A stretch of DNA of 39,927 nt. Source: Pelagophyceae sp. CCMP2097 (lineage: Eukaryota; Sar; Pelagophyceae). This document shows, piece after piece, positions 18,301-26,200 of the stretch (position 1 is the first letter of the stretch; every line of letters starts with the position of its first letter). Where the stretch lies: contig MU657284.1 in the NCBI GenBank assembly GCA_026770575.1, forward strand, positions 24,006-63,932. Reading direction: 5' to 3'. Made by a program: the position numbers and the translations under genes. The notes below the pieces were generated by a model that ran no database searches, was not told the origin of the DNA, and saw only the letters and a list, made by a program, of their open reading frames with translations.

Positions 18301-21300
18301 GCTGGCTCGCCGACCCGGAGACGTGCGAGGCGCTGCCGCCTGACGACTACTCGGCGCGCGCGCGGGCGGGCGCGGCGCTGGGCCCGGGCGTTCTCCTCAA
18401 GACGGTGGACGCGCGCGGCCAGACGACGTTTCCGACCGTCGCCGAGTTTTTTTGGGCCCTGAAAGGCCTCTTCACATCCGCCGAGCAGCGCGCCGTCGAC
18501 GCGCCGCTGCTCGACGACGACGAATGCGCGGCCCTGCGCGGCGCCGTCGAGGACGTGGCGACACCGACCGCGGCGCCCGCGCACGAGCCGATGGCGCGCG
18601 AGCCGGCGAAGCCAGAGCCTGCCGCGCACGAGCCGGCGGTGCCCGAGCCAGCAAGCGACGGCGCAGAGGCCGAGGCCCCAGTCGATTCCGCGGCAGCCGA
18701 GCCGGCTGATTTCGAGGAAGCCGCAGCGCCGGGGTGCGCGGTGCCGCTGGAGCCCGTGCCGGGCGGCGCCGCTCCTCTGTCTTTCGAGGCGGTCGAGTCG
18801 GGGAGCTTCTCCGACGGCGCCGACGCGCTGCGCGAGCCCGCCGTCGAAGCCTCGAGGGCGGCCGTCACCGGCGACGTCGCGTCCGAGCGGTCGTCGTCGT
18901 CGACGCAGCTGCTCGTCGGCCAGCTGAGCGGCCAGCGCCTCCTCGCGCGCGTCGAGTCGGCACCCGCGGGCCGGCTCAAGGCGACCATCTCGAGCAGCAG
19001 CCTCCACAGCAGCAGCAGCATCCACGAGCGCTTCGAGGTGCTGCTCGACGCCGAGGCGCTGGGCTTCCGCGGCGATGTCACGGCGCTCTCCGCCGACGAG
19101 GAGGCGCGCCTCGCCGACGAGATCAACCGGTCGCTGCCGACGCTGTGCCGCGGCCAGACGTGGGCCGCCGCGCGGACGAAAAAGCCGCGGCCGGCGCCGG
19201 CGCCGCGGCCGGCCGTCGCGCCCGCCGAGGCCGTCTTCCACGGCGGCGTGCTGCTGCGGGGCGGCTTTGAAGTCCTCTGCCACATCACCAAGACGGCTGC
19301 CGGCTACGGCGTCACCGCCGTCTACCAGGGGCCCGGCGGCCAGCAGCTCCTGCGGACGACTGTCCCGCTCGCCGCCGTGCCCGAAGGTGGTACGGCGGCG
19401 GACTTCATCACGCGCCGCCTCGTCGTCTCGCAGCACGGCGACTCGCTCAAGTGCACCCTCGCCTTTGCGGACGACGAAGCCACCGATGCCGCGACTGTCG
19501 CGCCGGCGCCGGCGCCGGACGACGCCGCGCGGCCCGCCGCGGTCCTGGAAGCGCCGGCCGCGAGCATCGTCACGCGACCCGCCGCGACGGACGAAACGTC
19601 GGCGCCGCGGTCGATTATCTTTCAAGGCGTCGACCCCCTGCTCGCGCGCGTCCAGGAGGCCAAGGCAGAGGCCGACGGCGCGGCGCCCGCGCCGGCGCCC
19701 GAGCCGATGCCGCCCGCGTTCGCCGAATACCGCTCGCCGCTCTCGACCATTTTCCTCGAAGTCGATCCACTCTTGCAGAGGATCGATCCGTCGGCCAAGT
19801 CGACGTCACCCACACCGAGCCTGGTCGTCAAACCTGCTGCGGCGACAGAAGCGACTGCGCCATCACCGGCACCGGCGGCCGGAATCGACGTCGCGCCACG
19901 CCCGACGCCGGCACCGTCGCAGCCGTCGCCGTCGCGGCAGCGGCAGCGCGCTCGGGGGGCGGGCGCCGCGGGCCTCGACGGCCTATTGGCGACGGCAGAG
20001 CCGGCGACGGCGAAGGCGCATCGGACCATGCGCCGGACGATGGATGAATCCGACGAGCCGGGCGCCGCGAGCCTCGACGCGCTGATGTCGACGGCAGAGC
20101 CGGCGACGAAGGCGCGCCGGACCATGCGCCGGACGTTTGATGAATCCGACGATCCAGGCGCCGCGAGCCTCGGCGGCCTGGTGGCGACCGAGCCGGAGCC
20201 GACGACGCCCAGGGACCTGCCCGAGCCGGTGCCCGAGCCATCCGCGAGCCCGGGCGACGCCCGGGGAGAGCCGCCGGCCGTGGCCGACCCGGAGGCCGCC
20301 GACGCGGCGCGGGCCTCGGTCCCGTTCGCCGCCGACGAGGCCCCGGCCGCCTTTTCGTCGCAACCCGAGCTCAAAGTCGAGGGGTCGACCGCGCCGCTCC
20401 TCGACGAGGCCAACCCGGGCGCCGCCGCATCCGCGGCCGCGGCCGCGGCGGCACCCTCACCGGCGACGACTACGGACGCACCGGTCCCGGCTCCCGCCTC
20501 GGGGACCACCGACGGCGTCGACGCTCTCACGGAACGTGCTGAAGCGGCCGCGGCTGTCGAAGCGCCTGCGCCAACGCCGGAGCCGATGCCGCTCGAGTCT
20601 GCAAGAGGTTGCGCGCCGCTCTCGACCATCTCTCCCGATGCCGATCCTCTCCCAGAGGAGATTGATTCATCGGCCGCGTTGATTGCGCCTGCGTCGAGCC
20701 CGCACGCCCGACCTGCGCCGACGACGGAAGCGCCCGCGCCATCGCCGGCACCGGCGCCGGCGTCGGCGTCGGCACCGAGCAGCGGAGGCGTGCACCCCGC
20801 TCCGACGACGGAAGCGACTCTGTCCGCGCCGGCGGCGGCGCCGGCGCCGACCATGGAAGACGACATCGTACAGCCTGCTGCGATGATGGACGCGGCGTCG
20901 GCACCGGCGCCGGCGTCGCTTTGCGCGCCGCTATCGATTATCTTCCAAGGCATCGACCCCCTGCTCGCGCGCGCCGAGAAGACCGCAGCCGCAGCCGACG
21001 GCGCGGCGCCCGCACCGGCGCCCAAGCCGATGCCGCCCGCTTTCGCCGAATGCAGCACGCCGCTCTCGACCATTTTCCTCGACGTCGACCCACTCTTGGT
21101 AAAGATCGATCCGTCGGCCGAGTCGACGTCACCCGCACCGAGCCCGGTCGTCAAACCTGCTGCGGCGACGGAAGCGACTGCGCCATCACCGACACCGGCG
21201 ACGGCACCGAGCAGCGGAGACGAAGCCGTGCGACCGGCTGCGACGACGGAAGCTGCGCCGGCGCCGAGCACAGAGGCTGACGTCGCGGTACCACCTGCTT

Positions 21301-22472
21301 TCGTGTTGGACGCGGCACCGCCGTCGGAACCGGCACCGGCACCGGCGACTCTGGCAGAGCCCGGCGAAGAAGCGACCGAACACGCGCCGGCCCCGAGCAG
21401 AGGCGACGTAGTGCAACCTGGTTTTGCGACGAAAGCGACCGCGCCGGCCCCGAGCACGACCGCGGCGACGACGGACGCGCCGGTACCGGCTTCGAGCACT
21501 GAGGCCGTGGTGCAGCCCGCTGTGACGACGGACGCGTCAGCACCCGGGCCGGCATCGAGCACAGAGGCCGTGCTGCAGTCCGCTGTGAAGACGGACGCGC
21601 CACCGGCTCCAAGCACAGAGGCCGTGGTACAGCCTGCGGCGACGCCGGACACGACCGCATTGGCGCCGTTACCGGATTCGCTACGCGCACCGCTGTCGAC
21701 CGTTTCCCAGGATATCGATCCGCTGCGCGCGCATCAGGCCGAGGCCAAAGGCGCGGCGCCGGCGCCCGAACCGTCGCCGCGCGAGGCTGCATTTCGCCGC
21801 TCGACCCTGCACATCCGACGTGCTTCGTCGACGACGGAGATGAATACACCGTCGCCGGCGTCGACGCCGGCATCGAGGCCGGCGTCGGCGCCGTTGGCGG
21901 AAGGGACTGCGCCCAGATCAGCGCCGGCGCCGAGCTGGGAGGACGAGCGACCCGTGGTGATGGAAGCGATGTCGCCATCGAAGCCGACTCCGGCATCGGC
22001 GCCGCGCCGCGAAGACTTTGCGCAGCCTGCCATCGTGCAACCGGCTGCGACGATGGCGACGCCAGCACCGCCATCGGGACCGACTCCGGCGCTGGCACCG
22101 GCGCCGCGCGGCGAAGACGACGTCGCGCGACCCGCCGCGGTGGAAGCGACGGCGGTGTCGGAAGCGGCGCTGGCTCCGGCGCCGGCCTCGGGTGCGTGCG
22201 AGGAGCGACGAGGGCGCGTCGACGGGCCGCGGCGACGGCGGACGTCGATCCAGGCGGTGTTCCACGCCAGCGAACGCTTGCTGCTGGTCCGCTTGTACCA
22301 ACTTGAAGGCGGCGACCTCCGCCTCACTGCCCTCGACGTGCACTCCGACCGCGCGTTTTCGCGCGTATTCGCAGCCGCCGACGTGCCGGCCGAGTTCGCC
22401 GTCGTCTCCAAAGAGGCCGCAAAGCACCTCGCCGCAAAGCACCTCGCGGACGTCGGAGCCGCGCCGCCGTGA
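15348..22472 (+). CDS. Giant intronless scaffold-like protein, IQ motif and duplicated unknown domains
   Basis: This gene encodes 2,374 residues in one exon. I start at the first ATG, 15348; the frame opens slightly earlier without ATG. Residues about 45-115 may be a ubiquitin-like fold (VVEVRMAG...VPVDEDDSLAELRRAI). An IQ motif (AIQRLERGRRGRRF) sits near residue 225. An unrecognised domain of about 115 residues occurs twice, near 305-425 and 948-1055, sharing AxxAWRCxLAD, VLLKxVDxRGQxTxPTxAxFxxxLxxLFTSA and HAVDAPL or RAVDAPL. A 26-residue tandem array (576-685) separates them. Further beta-rich segments (GGFHVLTHVSRSG..., GGFEVLCHITKTA..., LLLVRLYQLEGG...) look related. Residues about 1385-2280 are disordered Pro/Ala/Ser/Thr with internal repeats. 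Calmodulin binding and scaffolding are plausible but unproven; I know no homologue. Confidence 0.72.
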   Translation: MRSGVPALPAPALGAAWDAASPRLGRAAPLAPLRPLVADGAALVVEVRMAGVPKPLGAVPVDEDDSLAELRRAIAAHVDVRALPPRYAFARPGGGTVRASGEARHRAADLGDCVTIVPVAAPGALPAKGRALAARKARRAVEAAVDDEAGARGAFSQPPMRAAWERTPTERLSLRASPQKVSREAAQRLEAQRRARRAAAEQQQRAADLAYQLRDILDGYAHAAATAIQRLERGRRGRRFAAACARRAAFKRQTVRQRRETALTARQRQAAPGAGRGAVLEQRWQAYVSTAPPSSSPEARARATLRENLKHNFKLKLAADALARAPAGAVSYADAAQLMARFERTLGQAPRGITLYRGAAAEHAWRCSLADDAAAGTDGAGDRTNDVVLKIVDSRGQATYPTLAQFYATLAALFTSADHHAVDAPLGVAKAPPAEAPLAEAPAPVAPADDDVPTRPRLNTAVRLSIRGWLMDDVNSTHRLQVAPPAAQPPAAAPPAQPQPLSRKVSWGDMANAAAPSAAPGRAADAHGGGAVVDALDAVAEAPVGPLVPPRRSPPDAGEAAVAAVSDAAAVDAAYEEAFEPEEAAAPVPAAAPVPAAARVVVSHTAVEEAFESKEAAAPVPAAARVVVSHTAVEEAFESKEAAAPVPAAARVVVSHTAVEEAFESKEAAAPVPAAARVVVSHTAVKVDGRPRMVRVVVEPGDPPRCVTELLGADGAWAHADDLDADEWAAADLGDAQTSRKFAAHLSRTGSLSRLGYALPDHLRNNDSGARRAEMQQSLLKRRSSRVLLGRPPSVSHDVLARGLVLGGFHVLTHVSRSGAEGEGALTVTAFLAEKSKRLELCVARLELRGLAPPGTPDLALAAALLDRVALRMPECALYLAAEPRCLDVIDAHKTAAIQRLEGEAAAGPAAAPPRDEAAAPPRDEAAAPAPVAAPREPDAPAAPEGTSVYDDFAALERGFKETMAAVPREVSLRRGDATEAAWRCWLADPETCEALPPDDYSARARAGAALGPGVLLKTVDARGQTTFPTVAEFFWALKGLFTSAEQRAVDAPLLDDDECAALRGAVEDVATPTAAPAHEPMAREPAKPEPAAHEPAVPEPASDGAEAEAPVDSAAAEPADFEEAAAPGCAVPLEPVPGGAAPLSFEAVESGSFSDGADALREPAVEASRAAVTGDVASERSSSSTQLLVGQLSGQRLLARVESAPAGRLKATISSSSLHSSSSIHERFEVLLDAEALGFRGDVTALSADEEARLADEINRSLPTLCRGQTWAAARTKKPRPAPAPRPAVAPAEAVFHGGVLLRGGFEVLCHITKTAAGYGVTAVYQGPGGQQLLRTTVPLAAVPEGGTAADFITRRLVVSQHGDSLKCTLAFADDEATDAATVAPAPAPDDAARPAAVLEAPAASIVTRPAATDETSAPRSIIFQGVDPLLARVQEAKAEADGAAPAPAPEPMPPAFAEYRSPLSTIFLEVDPLLQRIDPSAKSTSPTPSLVVKPAAATEATAPSPAPAAGIDVAPRPTPAPSQPSPSRQRQRARGAGAAGLDGLLATAEPATAKAHRTMRRTMDESDEPGAASLDALMSTAEPATKARRTMRRTFDESDDPGAASLGGLVATEPEPTTPRDLPEPVPEPSASPGDARGEPPAVADPEAADAARASVPFAADEAPAAFSSQPELKVEGSTAPLLDEANPGAAASAAAAAAAPSPATTTDAPVPAPASGTTDGVDALTERAEAAAAVEAPAPTPEPMPLESARGCAPLSTISPDADPLPEEIDSSAALIAPASSPHARPAPTTEAPAPSPAPAPASASAPSSGGVHPAPTTEATLSAPAAAPAPTMEDDIVQPAAMMDAASAPAPASLCAPLSIIFQGIDPLLARAEKTAAAADGAAPAPAPKPMPPAFAECSTPLSTIFLDVDPLLVKIDPSAESTSPAPSPVVKPAAATEATAPSPTPATAPSSGDEAVRPAATTEAAPAPSTEADVAVPPAFVLDAAPPSEPAPAPATLAEPGEEATEHAPAPSRGDVVQPGFATKATAPAPSTTAATTDAPVPASSTEAVVQPAVTTDASAPGPASSTEAVLQSAVKTDAPPAPSTEAVVQPAATPDTTALAPLPDSLRAPLSTVSQDIDPLRAHQAEAKGAAPAPEPSPREAAFRRSTLHIRRASSTTEMNTPSPASTPASRPASAPLAEGTAPRSAPAPSWEDERPVVMEAMSPSKPTPASAPRREDFAQPAIVQPAATMATPAPPSGPTPALAPAPRGEDDVARPAAVEATAVSEAALAPAPASGACEERRGRVDGPRRRRTSIQAVFHASERLLLVRLYQLEGGDLRLTALDVHSDRAFSRVFAAADVPAEFAVVSKEAAKHLAAKHLADVGAAPP
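17073..17402 (+). repeat. 78-bp in-frame tandem repeat array
   Basis: Three nearly identical 78-bp units start at 17169, 17247 and 17325. A longer variant unit starts at 17073. Each unit encodes EEAFESKEAAAPVPAAARVV followed by VSHTAV. Identity is close to complete at the nucleotide level, indicating recent expansion. Confidence 0.9.
19603..21205 (+). repeat. Long direct repeats within the disordered region
   Basis: A block of about 265 bp at 19612-19875 recurs at about 20935-21198. Both encode SIIFQG(V/I)DPLLAR, then PEPMPPAFAE-like, then LSTIFL(E/D)VDPLL and KPAAATEATAPSP. A third, more diverged partial copy is at about 20607-20760. Three copies of a GAASLxxLxATAEPAT...RRTMRRT unit lie at 19965-20190. 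Confidence 0.8.
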
Positions 22473-22600
22473 AACGCCGCAGCGGCTATTGTTTTTTAAG
22501 AAAGCGGACCGCGAACAAGGCATCGAAACATCGTCGGCGAGGCGACTCGTGGGAGCCAACGGGAACGGTTTGACTCGGGTTTGACGGCAAGGACCCTTCG

Positions 22601-23090
22601 GGCCTCAACAATTGTATAAAAAAGCGTGATTACAACGAAATGTTTGAGATATATTGTAAAATTTGAAGGGATGAAATTATAGATAATTTTGTAAATATAT
22701 AGAAATCCCTATACTAGGAATTCCTATACAATTGTAGAGATTACATGTATAATATATCAACTTTTCTCTGAACACACACCACTCCAGAAATGTTTAAAGA
22801 CGCCTTACATGGGTTCTACGCCGGCGATAGAGTTGGGCGCACGTGTGTGTGTCCAGTGTCAACAACCCCGTGAAGCTATTTCGACTATAGAGCCCCTCCA
22901 GTGCCATTCCATCGATACTATGAAACTGAGATATAATTGTTAAATTCAAGCTATTAAACTCCCATGTCCCAAAAATTCAGATCGTGGAAATAAGGTTAGA
23001 AACAATGCGATAAATTTCGAAATTTCCTCGAACTCTTCAAAAGTGTCATTTGAATAAATAGTATTTTGGTTTTACTTTGCTATTGCTCGA
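22601..23090. other. AT-rich island in GC-rich DNA
   Basis: The spacer 22473-23283 holds no gene. From about 22601 to 23090 the base composition switches to strongly AT-rich, with runs such as TTGTAAAATTTGAA, AATTATAGATAATTTTG and TATAATATATC. An 11-bp inverted pair (ACAATTGTATA at about 22608, TATACAATTGT at about 22724) brackets its first part. It could be a replication origin or centromere-like tract, a decayed element, or an untranslated region. Confidence 0.6.
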
Positions 23091-23228
23091 TTGATTGAAA
23101 CGGCGCGCGACGGAGGAGTAAGTTTGGCACGATCGACGGCAACTGGGGGCACGACCTCGTCGTATGGGTGAGCTTTCCCGCTTCGGCGACGGCTTCGAGC
23201 GCCGCGACGCCGAGACCCGGGCGGCCTC

Positions 23229-23259
23229 TGCTTGCTTATGATCCACCCCGGGTGGGGCT
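23229..23259 (+). promoter_or_regulatory. Shared 31-bp promoter motif
   Basis: Located 25-55 bp before the start codon of the beta-helix receptor, this matches 9857-9887 at 28 of 31 positions. Its core CCACCCCGGGTGG is a perfect palindrome here and imperfect in the other copy. The context suggests a core promoter or transcription-factor site. Confidence 0.5.
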
Positions 23260-23283
23260 CTAATCCGGCCTCTAGGTGGCGGC

Positions 23284-26200
23284 ATGCGGTCGATCGTCAG
23301 GGTCTTCCTCGTCCTGCTGTCGTGCGGCGCCGAGCCGCGGCCCGGCGAGACGTGCGAAGCCGTTTGCCGAGGGCTGCAGTGCGAGGAGACCTTGACCGAA
23401 TGCTTCCAAGCCGCCGCGCTCTTCGGCTGCGCCTGCGACGGCTGCGCTGCCTGCCGGCCGGCGGGGCGCCGGCTCGAGGCGGCGAATTCGACGGCGGTGA
23501 AATCGACGGCGACGGGCTGCGCGTACCCGTGCCTCGGCGAAGCGCGCGGCTGCGACGCTTTCATCCCGCTCGGCGCGACGTGCGTCGACCTCGAGACGAA
23601 CGAGTTTCTCCAGATCGCTTTGGTGACCTGCGACTGCTCCGGGTGCCTGCTGTGCGACGAGATCGACGCTTTCGCGCCCGCAGTCGACGCATGCGCCGGC
23701 GGTGACGGCGGCGCGGTTTCGGAAATAAGCACCGAAGCGGTGATGACCGCGGCGCTGGCCGCGGGCGCGCCGTGCACGTCCATGGTCCTCACCAGCGACG
23801 TGGCCCTGGGCGCGGCCGCCTATTTTGGAAGTTCGGTCGTCGTCGTCGGCGCGGCCGGCGCGGCGCGGCCCGTGCTGTCGCCAGCGTCTGGGCCGCACCG
23901 CCTCGTCACTATCGTGGATCAAGCGGTCGTTTCGCTGGCGTCGGTCGTCCTGCGCGACGGCTACGAAGTCTCTGCCGGCGGATGCGTCTTTGTCGGCGGT
24001 GGCTCGAAGCTGTCGCTGGACCGCGTGGTGTTTGAGAACTGCGCCGCGGGCGCCGTGGGCGGCGGGGTCGCCGGCTGGATGTCGTCGTCGCTCCACATCG
24101 CGCGGTCTTCCTTCGACGGCAACGCTGCGGGGATCCTGGGCGGCTCGGTGTACGGGCACGATCTCGCAAACGTCGTCCTCACCGGCGGGACGAGGATCGG
24201 CCGCTCGAGCGCGTTCATCGGCGGCGGCGTCGCGGTCGTGACGGCGGCGAGGCGAGTCCTACCCCGGGTGGACGTCGGATTCACCCCGGGGGGACGTCGG
24301 ATCCGCGCGTCCGTGCGACGATGTTCAAGCGCGTAGGCTCGAGGTGTCGGAGGAGTCGCGCATTGAAGCGTGCTTCGCGCCGAACACCGGTGGCGGTTTA
24401 TTCGCGGGGCGCGGCGCGTTGGCGACCCTGTCGAGCGGGAGTGTCATCGCGGCGTCGCACACGGCTGGGAACGGCGGCGGCTTCTTCAGCTACATCTCCA
24501 GCACCGTCGTCTTTAAGGGGGGCTGCACCGTTGCAAATTGCACCTCGACCAACGTCGGCGGCGGTGGGCAGGCCTTCATCAACGCCGTGTTCACGGCGTC
24601 CGACTGCGCCTTCGTCGGTTGCTTGGCCACGAACGGGGGCGGCGGCCTCCTCGTGAGGATAACCGAGGGTTACGGCAGCGGCACCATCACAAACGTCGAC
24701 TTTTTCCACTGCGCCGCGCCTCGAGGCTCCGGAGGCGGCTTCGCCCTCGGCTTTGCGAGCAGCGCGGCGCTGACAGACTTGCGGTTCGTCGGCTGCACGG
24801 CGGGCCAGAATGGCGGCGCGGTCGCGGCCGCTCTTTCGGGGAGCGGTGCGATGGTGCTCCTTCGGATCTATATCACCAGATGCCACGCCGACGGCGACGG
24901 CGGGGCCCTCTTCCTCGGCGCGGACTTCCGGGCCTCGATCGACACGTCGACGCTCTCCGACAACACCGCCGGCGGCGACGGCGGCGCCGTCGCGGCGGGC
25001 GCGACGTCGAAACTCGCGGTGTTCGGTGGAACGCGTGTCGAACACAACGTCGCCGCTGAGAGAGGTGGCGGGCTGGCGCTGCTCCCTGCGTCGACGGCGG
25101 GCGTCCAAAACGCCGTCGTCGCGGACAACAGCGCCTTTGGCTGCGGCGGCGCGGCATTTGTCGGCGCGGGCGCGACGCTCCACCTCGGCCGCGCGGCACT
25201 CCTTTCCCGCAACGTCGCTGGGTCCGACGGCGGTGCCGTTGACGTCCGCGGCAAGGATGCGCTGCTTTACGTCTCGGCGTCGTGCTCCTTCGTCGAGGTC
25301 ACGCTCGACTGGACACCCACGAGCTCGTTGGACGCCGCAGACGCCTCCGTTTTACTCGACTACGCCGGCGCGCGGGACGCGCGAGGCGCGCCGGCGCGCT
25401 TCGTGCCGCAAAACGGCGCCATGACGCATTTTGAGGCGTGCCTGCCGCCAGGCCGCGGTTACGAGCTCTGGGCCGCTTCGTCGAGAGGGCAGACCTGGTT
25501 CCAGGGGTCGTGGTCCATAAAGCTCCCGCCGCACGGTGGCACTGTCGCCTCGTTTTCTGAGCCCCGCGTGACGTTCGTCCAAGCGGTCAACGAGTACGGC
25601 GTTCAAGGCATCGGCTCCCAGACGCACGGCGTGCTCGCGGCGGCGTTCCACCTCGACGACGACGACGCCTCGTTTGACGCCGCGGTCGACGGCATTGATG
25701 CGGTCCGCATCGTCGGCAACGTGGCCCTCGCGGGCGGCGGCGGCGGCGTTTCGGTGACCGAGGCGGGCCACGCCGTCTTGTACGAGGCCCTGTTCGAGGC
25801 GAATCACGCAGTGGCGGGCAGCGGCGGCGCGTTCGCCGTTGGCGCGCAGTCGACGGCCGAGTTGCAGAGCGTCAACGCCGTCGCGAACGTGGCGGGCCGC
25901 GATGGGGGCGCCGTGCGGGTTGGCATGCTCGGCGTCGTGGATATTTACAACTCGACGGCGACGGCCAACGTCGCCCGCGGCCGCGGCGGCTTCGCGGCGC
26001 TCGACCGCGTGCGCACGGCGTCGCTGCGGTCCGTGGCGGCGCGCGGAAACCGGGCGGCGGACCACGGCGGCGCGCTCGTGCTCGTGCTCTGCGACCAGGA
26101 CCCGGTCGTCGTTGCGGGCTCGACTTTCCTGAATAACTCGGCCGCGCTCAGCGGCGGCGCCCTCGACGTCGAGTCGAGCTTCCTGCGCGTCGAAGGCGCG

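Noticed and set aside
15174..19625. Minus-strand open frame of 1,483 codons opposite the giant scaffold gene
   Set aside because: It is Arg-rich with no recognisable domain and covers the antisense of a plausible protein. Long antisense frames are expected where GC-rich third positions suppress stop codons.
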